Shown here: positions 6,107-15,059 of the stretch, in pieces
Layout: each line of letters begins with the position of its first letter
How positions within the stretch are numbered: the stretch's first letter is position 1
From: Treponema sp.
GTDB taxonomy: Bacteria > Spirochaetota > Spirochaetia > Treponematales > Treponemataceae
Assembly (NCBI GenBank): GCA_017963165.1
Contig: JAGCTZ010000192.1
Location: 1-38,821, forward strand
Direction: 5' to 3'
Length of the DNA: 38,821 nucleotides
Made by a program: the position numbers and the translations under genes
Notes under the pieces: model-generated
Database searches by the model: none
Told to the model about the DNA's origin: nothing
What the model saw: the letters and a program-made list of their open reading frames with translations, nothing else

Positions 6107-9052
6107 GTGTTCTTAAAAAGTCTGGATATTTATGGTTTTAAGTCTTTTGCGGACAGAACTCATATAGATTTTGCAGAAGGAATTACAGCATTGCTGGGTC
6201 CAAACGGCTGCGGAAAAAGTAACGTAGTTGATGCAATCAAATGGGTTCTTGCAGAAAACCGTTCCAAAAATCTCCGTGCCGAAAAGATGGAAGACGTCAT
6301 TTTTAACGGAACAGAACGACGTGCTTCCCTTAATACTGCCGAAGTTACACTCACCCTTTCAAACGAAAATGGACTTCTTCCTCTTGATGATTCAGAAATT
6401 GCAATTACAAGACGTCTTTACCGCTCCGGTGATCAGGAATATTTTATAAATCAGCGACAAGCCGGACCTACAGAAATCAGACGTCTTTTTATGGATACTG
6501 GTGTTGGTAAAGCAGCCTACTCTGTAATGGAACAGGGAAAAATTGACCAGGTTCTTTCAAGCAAGCCTGAAGACAGACGTTACCTTTTTGAAGAAGCAGC
6601 CGGAATCAGCCGAAGTAAAGCAGAATGTGCAGAAGCAGAACGCGAGCTTGAAAAAACACGCATCAACATGCAGCAGATTGAAATTTCTCTTAACGAAATC
6701 AAGCGTCAGTATGATTCGCTGAAAACTCAATCTGAAAAAACAATCAAATATAGAAAATATAAAGAAGAAATATATCAGAACGAGCTTGACCTTACACTTC
6801 TGCGTCTTAAAAACTTTGTTCAGGAAAAAGCGCGCCATGAAGAAGAGCTTAAAAATGCACAGGCAAAACGCGACAAAGTTCGTCAGGAAATAGATGAAAT
6901 TAACAATACTATTTCCGAGAACATGGATAAAGTTAAGGAACTGCAGAATGAGCTTTATTCTAAACAGGGTGAACTCATTGGCATTGGTAAGGAAAAAAAC
7001 GGTAAGCTCGAACTTATTAAACAGGCTAATCAGCGTTCTTCTGAAATAAAAGAAAAATTAAGCAGTCTCGAAATTAAAATCAATGCTATACAGGAACGAA
7101 TTGATAATCTTCAGGAAGAAATTGATGAACAGGATGCAGTTCTTCACGAAAAAAATAAACAGCTTCAGGGAATCAAAGATAATATTGTTTCTTTCAGAAA
7201 GAATATCGAAACCTCTGGTTCGCAGATAACAGAAAATGATAAACGCGCTGGTCAGCTCAAAGATCAGATTGATAAGCTTAATGAAGAACGTGCAGAGCTT
7301 CAAAAAGAACTTGCCGCAATCACAGAAGATATTGTTTCAAAGCTCGATGAAAAATTAAAGGCAGCCGGCTTTAGCGAAAGTGCAATGCGTATTGCAAAAG
7401 AAGAGCTTGATACTAACATGAGCAAGCTGCGTATTTTCCTTGAAGGCCGTAAAAATATTTTCAATGATTTTGCAAATCAGAATCATAATGCGCAGGAATG
7501 TCTTTCAACTGTAAAAGAAGCTGCCGATTCTTTTGGTGAAGCACAGAATCAGTTTAATATCATTCAGGAATCTCTTACTAAATATCTTGAAGCTTCACCA
7601 GCCTTTATTACCGAATTTTTGTCACCTCAGGGTATCATGACAAAAAAACGCGGCATTGATGAAAAGATTGCTTCTAACATTTCTCACATTGAAGAAATCA
7701 ATAATCAGATAGAAGACCTTCATGCCGAAAATGCAGATTTAAGCCGCAAAATTAATGAATATAATGAAACTCTTAATAAGCTTCGTATAAATGAAATTCA
7801 AATGCAGGAACAGATTTCGGCCTGCCAGAATCAGACAAGTGTTCTTAAAAGAACGATTGCTTCTGAAAAAGCAACTCTTGCCGAAACTCAGGATGAATTT
7901 TATGGCGAAACTAAACGTGCTGATGAAATAAAAGAACAGATTATCGGGCTTGAAGAAGAGCTTGCCGAAATTGAACAGCGCGGTAAAAAGCTTGCCGAAG
8001 AAATGGGTGAGCTTGATAAACAGATTGAAGAATGTAATAAAAGCGTTTCCGGAAAGAGCGACACCCTTAACAAAAAACGCGAAGAACAGAATAAATATCA
8101 GGAAAAAGTCGAAAGCCTTAGTCTTTCCCTTAATTCTTCTGACAATGATATCCGTAACGTTAAGCAGAATTTCCAGGACAAATATTCTCATGACCTTATG
8201 GAATTTGAAGAGCGAATGTACAAGATTACAACTCCTGCTTCGGACATAAGGGAAAAGCTTGCAAAAGCACGCGAAAACTTTAACAGTCTTGGTTCTGTAA
8301 ACTTGATGGCTCCAGAAGAATTCAATGAAGTTAAGGAACGTTACGAAAGACAAAAGACAAATTATGAAGATACACAACGCTCGCTCGAAAATCTTGTTCG
8401 TGTAAGCGAAGAAATTAAATCTAAATCTGCAGAAATGTTTATTGAAACTTACAACCAGATTAAGAAGAATTTCCATAATATGTTCCGCCGTCTGTTTAAT
8501 GGTGGTCGTGCCGAACTTAAGCTTGCAGATCCTGCAAATATTCTTTCTTCTGGAATTGACATTTATGCACAGCCGCCTGGAAAGAAGCTCGAAAATATTG
8601 CCTTGCTTTCGGGTGGTGAAAAAACTATGACTGCTGTTGCCCTGCTTTTTGCAACGTATCAGGTTCGCCCTAGCCCATTCTGTCTTCTTGACGAAATTGA
8701 TGCAGCTTTGGACGACAAAAACGTTTCCAGTTTTGTTACAACGCTGGAAAGCTTTGCAAATGTTAGTCAGTATATCGTTATTACTCATAATAAGAAGACT
8801 GTAATGGGTGCTTCTACAATGCTTGGAATTACAATGGAAGAGTCTGGTGTTAGTAAAGTAATTGCACTCCGGCTTGACCAGGATATAAAGCTTGGTGCAG
8901 AAATTGATCGTTCAACTTCTGACTTTGTAGATGAAGATGTTCCAGAGGAAGAAGGTGTTGTTATTCCACCGCGTCCTCCAAAACGCATACATAATCCTGA
9001 TGGAACTATTACAGATCCAGAAAAAGAAAATCAGGAGAATACAGGAAAATAA
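6107..9052 (+). CDS. smc: Chromosome segregation protein SMC, short form
   Basis: SMC is an ABC-type ATPase that folds and segregates the chromosome, usually with ScpA and ScpB. The N-terminal head has Walker A GPNGCGKS (31-38). The C-terminal head has the signature LLSGGEK (833-839) and Walker B ending in Asp862-Glu863. Long charged coiled coils lie between. At 981 residues it is about 200 shorter than typical bacterial SMC. The middle, where the globular hinge should be, is a mostly helical stretch (about residues 395-515) without the usual glycine-rich hinge motifs. The start is GTG, supported by GGAG 7 nt upstream and by the normal N-terminal FLKSLDIYGFKSF. The first gene of a six-gene run; the next ATG is 3 nt past the stop. 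Confidence 0.95.
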   Translation: MFLKSLDIYGFKSFADRTHIDFAEGITALLGPNGCGKSNVVDAIKWVLAENRSKNLRAEKMEDVIFNGTERRASLNTAEVTLTLSNENGLLPLDDSEIAITRRLYRSGDQEYFINQRQAGPTEIRRLFMDTGVGKAAYSVMEQGKIDQVLSSKPEDRRYLFEEAAGISRSKAECAEAERELEKTRINMQQIEISLNEIKRQYDSLKTQSEKTIKYRKYKEEIYQNELDLTLLRLKNFVQEKARHEEELKNAQAKRDKVRQEIDEINNTISENMDKVKELQNELYSKQGELIGIGKEKNGKLELIKQANQRSSEIKEKLSSLEIKINAIQERIDNLQEEIDEQDAVLHEKNKQLQGIKDNIVSFRKNIETSGSQITENDKRAGQLKDQIDKLNEERAELQKELAAITEDIVSKLDEKLKAAGFSESAMRIAKEELDTNMSKLRIFLEGRKNIFNDFANQNHNAQECLSTVKEAADSFGEAQNQFNIIQESLTKYLEASPAFITEFLSPQGIMTKKRGIDEKIASNISHIEEINNQIEDLHAENADLSRKINEYNETLNKLRINEIQMQEQISACQNQTSVLKRTIASEKATLAETQDEFYGETKRADEIKEQIIGLEEELAEIEQRGKKLAEEMGELDKQIEECNKSVSGKSDTLNKKREEQNKYQEKVESLSLSLNSSDNDIRNVKQNFQDKYSHDLMEFEERMYKITTPASDIREKLAKARENFNSLGSVNLMAPEEFNEVKERYERQKTNYEDTQRSLENLVRVSEEIKSKSAEMFIETYNQIKKNFHNMFRRLFNGGRAELKLADPANILSSGIDIYAQPPGKKLENIALLSGGEKTMTAVALLFATYQVRPSPFCLLDEIDAALDDKNVSSFVTTLESFANVSQYIVITHNKKTVMGASTMLGITMEESGVSKVIALRLDQDIKLGAEIDRSTSDFVDEDVPEEEGVVIPPRPPKRIHNPDGTITDPEKENQENTGK

Positions 9053-9055
9053 TCT

Positions 9056-9451
9056 ATGGACTTTAAAGGTTTTTTTGAAAACTTAAAAGAAAAGATTGTT
9101 TCTCTTTATGATTTGATTGCAGATTATTGCCGCGAAAATAAACGAAACGCCATAATTTTTGCAAGCCTTGGATTCTGTATAATTCTGCTTTTGATAATTC
9201 TTGCCTGCGTGCTTCCTCATGGGAAGAAAAAAAATAAAGAAGAAGTAAGAAATGTTGTTCTTACAGAAACTCTTCTTGTTCCTGATGGTCCGGAGCTTCA
9301 AAGAGATTATAATATTTCGCGCGAAACTAAAGAAAAATGGTCTGATGAACAGGCCGATCTCTGGTTTGAAGTGCCGACAGAAAAAGATATTAATTCCCTT
9401 GAAAAAGCAAATGATAATATAATTTCAGAAATAACAGGAGCTGCGCCATGA
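9056..9451 (+). CDS. Single-pass membrane protein of unknown function
   Basis: A 131-residue protein I do not recognise. It has a short N-terminal cytoplasmic part, one strong hydrophobic helix at about residues 35-52 (IIFASLGFCIILLLIILA) followed by a basic stretch HGKKKNK, and an acidic soluble tail of about 75 residues. Positive charges lie on both sides of the helix, so topology is uncertain. It starts 3 nt after smc, with AGGAAAAT in the end of smc acting as ribosome-binding site. Its TGA overlaps the next gene's ATG by 4 nt, so it is translationally coupled to the following lipoprotein and probably acts with it in the envelope. Confidence 0.75.
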   Translation: MDFKGFFENLKEKIVSLYDLIADYCRENKRNAIIFASLGFCIILLLIILACVLPHGKKKNKEEVRNVVLTETLLVPDGPELQRDYNISRETKEKWSDEQADLWFEVPTEKDINSLEKANDNIISEITGAAP

Positions 9452-10962
9452 TAAAAAAAATATTTTTTATTCTTATTACAGCCGCATCATTGATGTTCTT
9501 TTCCTGTGGTTCTACAAAACCCGAAGAAGCTCCTAAGCCTGCTGAACCAATAGTAACAGAAGAAACTCAAAATACAAAAGAAGTTGTTGAAACTCAGCCT
9601 GAACAGGAAGCCCAGAATGTTCAGATTTTAGAGGCTGACACAAAAGAAGACGAATCTGAAATTGAAGCTGGGGCTGGAACTGAAGTTGGAGCCGAAGCTG
9701 ACGTTGATACCGACGCAGAAACAGAAACCGAAGCTCAGTCAGAAATCCAGGACGGACAGACTTCAGAACAGGACGACGAAACTTCTGAAACTTATGATTC
9801 AGAAGAAACAACAACTGAATCACAAACAGAAGAACTTTACAAAGAATACCCCGCTCTTGAAGAAATTGATGAACCTTCTCTTATAGAACTTACACTCGAA
9901 GAGATAGAAAAAAATGCTCAGAAAGAAAAACCTGCAGAAGAAATTTCTGAACCAGTTACAGAGATAGAAGAACTTCCTCCTTTAACAGAAAATGATGAAG
10001 ACCATCAGCAGGAAGAAGCTGACGGGCTTGATGAAATGTCTGACGATTCAACGGGTGACTCAGAAGCTGTTGACCTTGATGACGAACAGGAAGAACAAAC
10101 TGCAGAAGAAATTGTAATTGTTCCTTCACGCAGCGTATCACTTAAAAAAGGTGAAACATTAAGCATAACGTATCCTGGAAGCGGCTGGATTTATATGGGT
10201 TCTACATCCGAATATAACAACCTTGCCAGCAGAGGCCGCAAGCTTGGAACAACAGACACAAAATATACTCTTCTTGCAAAAGAACCTGGAACTCAGATTC
10301 ACCATTTTTACAAAATCGATAATCTTACAGGTGAATATATTGACGATTATATAGAAGTTACCGTTCTTGATAAAAAAGGCTCGGCTAGTACAATTGTTGA
10401 AGCCCCTGAATATAAAGAAGCTGTTCCTAAAAAACCGGAAACTCCTGCAAAATCTATTGCAACAAAACAAAAGGAAGCACAAGAATCTCTAGAACAGCAG
10501 GAAAAGGCTCAGGAACAATCACAGACAACAACTACGACACAAGAAAAAAAGCCGGTAACATCAAGTAAGACAGAAAAACCAGTTGAAACAGAAAAATCTG
10601 ATGATGTAGTTATTGTTGTTGATGAAGACGATTCTATTGTTGTTGTTGAAGAAGAGGAAGAAGAAGAACAGATAATTGATCTTTCAGGGCTTATAGAAGA
10701 AGCACAAGCTGCAATTAAGTCTAAAAAATATGGTGATGCATATACAGCCCTTTCTAAATATCTTGAATACTCTACAGACGGAAGAGATGAAGCGCTTTAT
10801 CTTATGGGCCAGATTCTTGAATCAGATTCAAAATTCAGAAATATAAAAGAAGCCGTAAATACATACCAGACACTCTGCGACAATTATCCTGCCAGTGAAT
10901 ATTGGGATAAAGCAAATAAACGAATAATCTATCTTAAACGATTTTATATAAACATTCATTAA
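9448..10962 (+). CDS. Acidic TPR-type lipoprotein
   Basis: A 504-residue predicted lipoprotein. The signal peptide ends in the loose lipobox FFSC with Cys20. A long low-complexity segment rich in Glu, Thr, Ala and Gln follows (about 25-220). A compact domain of about 90 residues comes next (SVSLKKGETLSITYPG through DDYIEVTVLD), then a second Gln/Thr/Glu-rich linker. The C-terminus has two TPR-like helical hairpins (about 410-500) resembling the coordinating tail of YbgF/CpoB or BamD-like proteins. It is coupled to the upstream one-TM protein by an ATGA overlap. A periplasmic scaffolding role is plausible but inferred. The Glu/Thr repeats probably vary between strains. Confidence 0.72.
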   Translation: MIKKIFFILITAASLMFFSCGSTKPEEAPKPAEPIVTEETQNTKEVVETQPEQEAQNVQILEADTKEDESEIEAGAGTEVGAEADVDTDAETETEAQSEIQDGQTSEQDDETSETYDSEETTTESQTEELYKEYPALEEIDEPSLIELTLEEIEKNAQKEKPAEEISEPVTEIEELPPLTENDEDHQQEEADGLDEMSDDSTGDSEAVDLDDEQEEQTAEEIVIVPSRSVSLKKGETLSITYPGSGWIYMGSTSEYNNLASRGRKLGTTDTKYTLLAKEPGTQIHHFYKIDNLTGEYIDDYIEVTVLDKKGSASTIVEAPEYKEAVPKKPETPAKSIATKQKEAQESLEQQEKAQEQSQTTTTTQEKKPVTSSKTEKPVETEKSDDVVIVVDEDDSIVVVEEEEEEEQIIDLSGLIEEAQAAIKSKKYGDAYTALSKYLEYSTDGRDEALYLMGQILESDSKFRNIKEAVNTYQTLCDNYPASEYWDKANKRIIYLKRFYINIH

Positions 10963-10980
10963 TTATGAGGAGGAAACAGA

Positions 10981-11691
10981 ATGTTGAAAAAAATTAGTTC
11001 AATTTTAATAATTGCAGGAGCGCTTATTCTAGCATCGTCCTGTACTATAAACAAACCAAAAACAGAAGAAAGAATCAGAACTATAACTGTAAGTGGAACA
11101 GGTGTTGTTACTTTACCAGCAGATCAGCTTACTGTTCGTTTTCTTGTTAGAACTTCTGAATGGAATGTAAATCTTGCACGCGATAAGAATGCAGAAGCAA
11201 CAACAAAAGTTATTGCAAAAATCAAGGAATCCGGTGTTCTTGACGGGGATGTTACCACTGTTGATTACAGAATTTCTCAGGACAATTCAAATTCTTATCC
11301 TGGAAAATATACTGTTGTAAATTATGTTCAGGTTCTTATCCGCGATATTAATAATGCAGGAAACATAATCGACAATGCTGTAGCTAACGGCGCAAACGGA
11401 CTTACATCTTTTACTTATTCTGCAACAGAAAACCCAAATTCTGTAAGAGAAGCTAGAACTCTTGCCGTTCAGAATGCACAGGATGCAGCAGCTCTTATTG
11501 CAGGAGCAAGTGGCTGTAAAATTGCAGATGTTCTTGATATTCAGGAAGGTTATAACTCTTCTTCATATTCAAGAAGCACAAATGGCAGCGCTAAGCTTTT
11601 AATGGCAGATAGCGGTTATTCAACACCAATTGAAGCAGGAACAGTTTCTGTTTCTTCTACTGTCACAATTACATTTTCACTTGCAAATTAA
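10981..11691 (+). CDS. SIMPL-domain (DUF541) lipoprotein
   Basis: A 236-residue protein with an N-terminal signal ending at Cys21 (ILASSC), so probably a periplasm-facing lipoprotein. The remainder matches the SIMPL/DUF541 pattern: an early ITVSGTGVVTLPADQ strand motif, a central VVNYVQVLIRDINNAG segment, and the ARTLAVQNAQDAAALIAGASG helix before a closing TVTITFSL strand. Members are widespread envelope proteins with no firmly known activity. The start has a very strong ribosome-binding site, GAGGAGGAAA, 4 nt before the ATG. It lies 18 bp after the TPR lipoprotein and 31 bp before serS in the smc operon. Confidence 0.85.
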   Translation: MLKKISSILIIAGALILASSCTINKPKTEERIRTITVSGTGVVTLPADQLTVRFLVRTSEWNVNLARDKNAEATTKVIAKIKESGVLDGDVTTVDYRISQDNSNSYPGKYTVVNYVQVLIRDINNAGNIIDNAVANGANGLTSFTYSATENPNSVREARTLAVQNAQDAAALIAGASGCKIADVLDIQEGYNSSSYSRSTNGSAKLLMADSGYSTPIEAGTVSVSSTVTITFSLAN

Positions 11692-11722
11692 ATTAATTAA
11701 ATTATAGGAATGGAGATAAAAT

Positions 11723-13000
11723 ATGTTAGATTATAAATTTATTAAAGACAATCTTGAGGCTGTAAAACAGAATATCATTAATCGAAATATGACTGCTGAT
11801 GCAGACAAGGTAGTTGAACTTTTTGATAAAAGAACTGCTCTTGTAACAAAGCTCCAGGGACTTCAGCAGAAACGTAATGAAAACGCTCAGGCCATGAAGC
11901 AGAAGCTTGATAATGACAAACGCCAGGAACTCATTGCAGCCGGTAAAGCAATTAAAGAAGAAATAACAGCTGTGGAAGCAGAAACTAAGGAAACAGAGGC
12001 TTCTCTTGAAGAAGCTGCACGCCAGATTCCAAACATGGTTCATCCTGACGCACCAATCGGAAAACTCGATACAGAAAACCTTGAAGTTAAAAAGGTTGGA
12101 ACTCCTCGCAAGTTTGATTTTGAACCTAAGGATCATGTTCAGCTTGGTGAATCACTTGATATAATTGACTTTGACCGCGGAACAAAAGTTAGTGGTCCTA
12201 AATTTTACTACCTCAAAAATGAAGCAGTTTTCCTTGAACAGGCTCTTATCATGTATGCCTTGAATACTCTTCGCAAGCACAACTTTGAAATGTTTATTAC
12301 ACCAGATGTTGCAAAAGAAGAAGTTCTTAAGGGGATCGGATTTAATCCACGTGGAAACGAAAGCAACGTTTACGCTATCGAAGAAGAAGGAACCTGTCTT
12401 GTTGCAACTGCAGAAATTACTCTTGGTGGATATCATCAGGATGAAATTTTGGACAAGGCTACACTTCCTCGTTTCTATGGTGGACTTTCACACTGTTTCC
12501 GCCGCGAAGCTGGAGCTGCAGGTCAGTTCTCTAAGGGCTTGTATCGTGTTCATCAGTTTGACAAAGTAGAAATGTTTGCTTACTCTACTCCTGAACAGTC
12601 AGATGAAATTCACGAAAAGCTTCGCCTTATAGAAGAAGAAATTTTTGAAGGTCTTGGACTTCCATTCCATGTTGTAGACACATGTACTGGTGATCTTGGA
12701 GCTCCTGCATACCGCAAGTGGGATCTTGAAGCGTGGATGCCAGGCCGTAACGGCGGAGAATATGGAGAAGTAACTTCAACTTCTAACTGTACAGATTACC
12801 AGGCACGCCGCCTTAACATTAAGTTTAAGGATGATGACGGAAAAAATAAATACGTTCATACTCTAAACGGAACTGCAATTGCCGTAGGACGCGCAATGCT
12901 TGCAATTCTTGAAAATTATCAGAACGCAGACGGTTCGGTTACAATTCCACCGGTACTTGTTCCATACTGCGGATTTGATAAGATTTTGCCTAAAAAATAA
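11723..13000 (+). CDS. serS: Serine--tRNA ligase
   Basis: Seryl-tRNA synthetase charges tRNA-Ser in the cytosol and also supplies Ser-tRNA-Sec where that exists. The 425-residue length is typical. The N-terminal 105 residues form the antiparallel coiled coil that grips the long variable arm of tRNA-Ser. The class II core shows the TAE loop at 229-231, motif 2 around FRREAGAAGQFSKG (Arg260/Arg261), and motif 3 GTAIAVGR (383-390). GGAG 7 nt before the ATG supports the start. A dispersed repeat follows directly after the stop. Confidence 0.98.
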   Translation: MLDYKFIKDNLEAVKQNIINRNMTADADKVVELFDKRTALVTKLQGLQQKRNENAQAMKQKLDNDKRQELIAAGKAIKEEITAVEAETKETEASLEEAARQIPNMVHPDAPIGKLDTENLEVKKVGTPRKFDFEPKDHVQLGESLDIIDFDRGTKVSGPKFYYLKNEAVFLEQALIMYALNTLRKHNFEMFITPDVAKEEVLKGIGFNPRGNESNVYAIEEEGTCLVATAEITLGGYHQDEILDKATLPRFYGGLSHCFRREAGAAGQFSKGLYRVHQFDKVEMFAYSTPEQSDEIHEKLRLIEEEIFEGLGLPFHVVDTCTGDLGAPAYRKWDLEAWMPGRNGGEYGEVTSTSNCTDYQARRLNIKFKDDDGKNKYVHTLNGTAIAVGRAMLAILENYQNADGSVTIPPVLVPYCGFDKILPKK

Positions 13001-13022
13001 CCCTTCAACAGGCTCAGGAACC
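13001..13022 (+). repeat. Dispersed repeat supplying a ribosome-binding site
   Basis: CCCTTCAACAGGCTCAGGAA lies exactly between the serS stop (13000) and the next start (13026). Its AGGAA end sits at Shine-Dalgarno distance from that ATG. It is a variant of the CCTTCGACAGGCTCAGGGACC motif seen at 3500, 22243 and 25216. Confidence 0.8.
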
Positions 13023-13025
13023 GCG

Positions 13026-14075
13026 ATGGAAAGAGATTACACTAAACCAATATTTTTTGTTCTCTTGTTTTTTGCATTTATCCTTACAGGTTTTTTATGC
13101 AAGGTGCTGTCATCGGTTCTAATTCCTGTTGCAATTGCAATTCTTATGGCACTAGCCTTTTATCCGGTTGTTCGCAATCTTGAAGCAAAAGCAAGAATCA
13201 ACTGGATAGTAGGCTCGCTGCTTATTGTTCTTATAATTCTTATTGCAATAGGTTCTGTATCAGGTATTCTTATAAAAGGACTTTCAACAATCGCGAATGA
13301 ATATTCAAAATATGAAACGCGGTTCATGTCTATTTACAGGATTTTTGCCCAACAATTTAATCTTGCAATTGATGAAGACAAAAGCTTTATCAATAATATG
13401 TGGAATATTCTTGAAGTAAGAGAATACATACAAGGAATAGCTCTTGGACTTTCTTCGGGTGTTGTAATTTTTGGAAGATCTTTGATACTCATCATCATCA
13501 TGTTTTCATTTCTTTTAATAGAAATAAAATCCTTTAAGCGCAGAATTACAAATGCTGTAAAAACAGAAAATAAACAGACAGTATTAAACATTTCTTCTCA
13601 GATTGGTGAAGATGTAGTTCGCTTCCTTTCCATTAAGTTTTTTATTTCTCTTGCGACAGGACTCCTTGTATTTTTTGCAGCCCTTATTATGGGACTTGAT
13701 TTTCCAATCGTATGGGCATTCATTGCCTTTGTAATGAATTTTATTCCAACCTTTGGTTCAATTATTTCAACTTTGCTTACAAGTATTTTTGCACTTCTGC
13801 AATTCTATCCTCATTACGGAAAAGTTATTTTCATTTTTCTGTTCATGATTGCTGTTAATTTTATTTTAGGTCAGCTTCTAGAACCACGTATCGAAGGTGA
13901 ACGACTGGGACTATCTCCTTTTGCCATTCTTGTAAGTCTTGCACTCTGGGGTTATATCTGGGGATTCATTGGAATGATTCTTGCAGTTCCAATGACAGTA
14001 ATCATCAAGATTTTCTGCGAGAATATTCCATATCTGAATATAGTTGCTACGATGCTGGGAAAAAAACGAAAATAG
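13026..14075 (+). CDS. AI-2E family (PerM/YdiK-like) membrane protein
   Basis: A 349-residue polytopic inner-membrane protein of the AI-2E exporter superfamily, a group whose members have been linked to autoinducer-2 or ion export but mostly lack a proven substrate. The family layout is present: paired N-terminal helices (about 10-50), a helix near 60-80, a soluble amphipathic middle (about 85-150), then a C-terminal helix cluster. The conserved motif is the FVMNFIPTFGSIIST loop near 236-250, with QLLEPRIEGERLGLSPFAIL after it. The start at 13026 is chosen because the in-frame sequence before it is the repeat, not protein-like, and AGGAA precedes the ATG. Last gene of the smc operon, 12 bp from the converging gene. 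Confidence 0.86.
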   Translation: MERDYTKPIFFVLLFFAFILTGFLCKVLSSVLIPVAIAILMALAFYPVVRNLEAKARINWIVGSLLIVLIILIAIGSVSGILIKGLSTIANEYSKYETRFMSIYRIFAQQFNLAIDEDKSFINNMWNILEVREYIQGIALGLSSGVVIFGRSLILIIIMFSFLLIEIKSFKRRITNAVKTENKQTVLNISSQIGEDVVRFLSIKFFISLATGLLVFFAALIMGLDFPIVWAFIAFVMNFIPTFGSIISTLLTSIFALLQFYPHYGKVIFIFLFMIAVNFILGQLLEPRIEGERLGLSPFAILVSLALWGYIWGFIGMILAVPMTVIIKIFCENIPYLNIVATMLGKKRK

Positions 14076-14087
14076 ATTATCGTAAAC

Positions 14088-15059
14088 TTAGACAAATAAT
14101 CTCTTTGTTGCCTTTTCGTATAAATATCTTAAATCTTCTTCCTGTAAGGTTGTGTAAACAAAATCAATACATTTTCGCTTTTGTTGCAAATCTTCATAAA
14201 TATTGTTCACTACACAAGTAACAAAAATATCACGCGAAAGAATAGGACTATTTTTTATCGAAAAACAAAGCTTAAGTCCATATTCATGACCAACTTCGTA
14301 TTTATCATTTTCATTTTCAGATCCGACAACAAGGCGTTCGTGATCAACATAAAGAATACTAAGCGGCATTACACGGTTTTCTATTGATTTAATTTTTTGT
14401 TCAGTCTCAAAGGTAAGATAATTACAAACAGGAATAAGCTGAATACCATTTCCTGCATTTTTTTCTGCTTTTGCTTTTTCTACAAATTTTTCAAGATATT
14501 CTTTTGCAGTTTTTTGATTTTCAAGTGGAATAGATTTCCATACAGGACGAGAAAAAAGAACTTCATGCTCCCACGGAACACAAGCTATGTTGATATCCTT
14601 TTTATTATTACATTCAAAAAACAGTACAGCCGAAAAATCATAGTCTGTTTTTTCTTCAACATCTTTAATACGATTCAGAGTTTCGGGAACAAGAATATAT
14701 AGTCCCTTTTTATCTTTATCTACTAATGAAGTAAAATAAAGACCTACTCTATTAAAATAAAATTCAACACGTACAGTTTTTCCAGCAAAACCAACGATTG
14801 ACTGCGGCGGATTTTCAAGATGAATCTTACCGTTTTTTTGAACAAGGATATGTTCCGGCTTTAATGCAACTGGAAAAATCTGAGAAGCAAGCGGATGAAT
14901 TATTTCATTATTACTGGATGCTTTTTCTTCATTAATTGGAGTAAGAGTTACTGGAACATTTCCATCCATCAGATACTGGAGCACGAGCTCGCGTTCAATA
15001 CCAGAAAGCTTTTCTTTATCCGAAAAGTTAGAGTCATTTTGTTTTTTCTGATTCTCCAT
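14088..15059 (-). CDS. Unknown protein, possibly PilZ-like
   Basis: A soluble protein of 323 residues, acidic-polar at its N-terminus, with no signal peptide or membrane helix. Two beta-rich halves are visible. The first (about 65-175) has the feel of a YcgR-type N-domain (VRVEFYFNRVGLYFTSLV, then GLYILVPETLNRI). The second (about 225-320) resembles a PilZ barrel ending in LRYLYEKATKRLFV. The usual c-di-GMP motifs RxxxR and DxSxxG are not clearly present, so PilZ assignment is tentative. The ATG at 15057-15059 is preferred over one 27 nt upstream because GGGGG stands 7 nt before it. Its start overlaps the end of the upstream lipoprotein gene by 26 nt, so the two are coupled. Confidence 0.6.
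   Translation of the reverse strand: MENQKKQNDSNFSDKEKLSGIERELVLQYLMDGNVPVTLTPINEEKASSNNEIIHPLASQIFPVALKPEHILVQKNGKIHLENPPQSIVGFAGKTVRVEFYFNRVGLYFTSLVDKDKKGLYILVPETLNRIKDVEEKTDYDFSAVLFFECNNKKDINIACVPWEHEVLFSRPVWKSIPLENQKTAKEYLEKFVEKAKAEKNAGNGIQLIPVCNYLTFETEQKIKSIENRVMPLSILYVDHERLVVGSENENDKYEVGHEYGLKLCFSIKNSPILSRDIFVTCVVNNIYEDLQQKRKCIDFVYTTLQEEDLRYLYEKATKRLFV

Noticed and set aside
12900..13025. Upstream start for the AI-2E-type gene inside serS
   Set aside because: The extra residues come from the serS end in another frame and from the repeat. The ATG at 13026 has its own AGGAA and gives the normal N-terminus.
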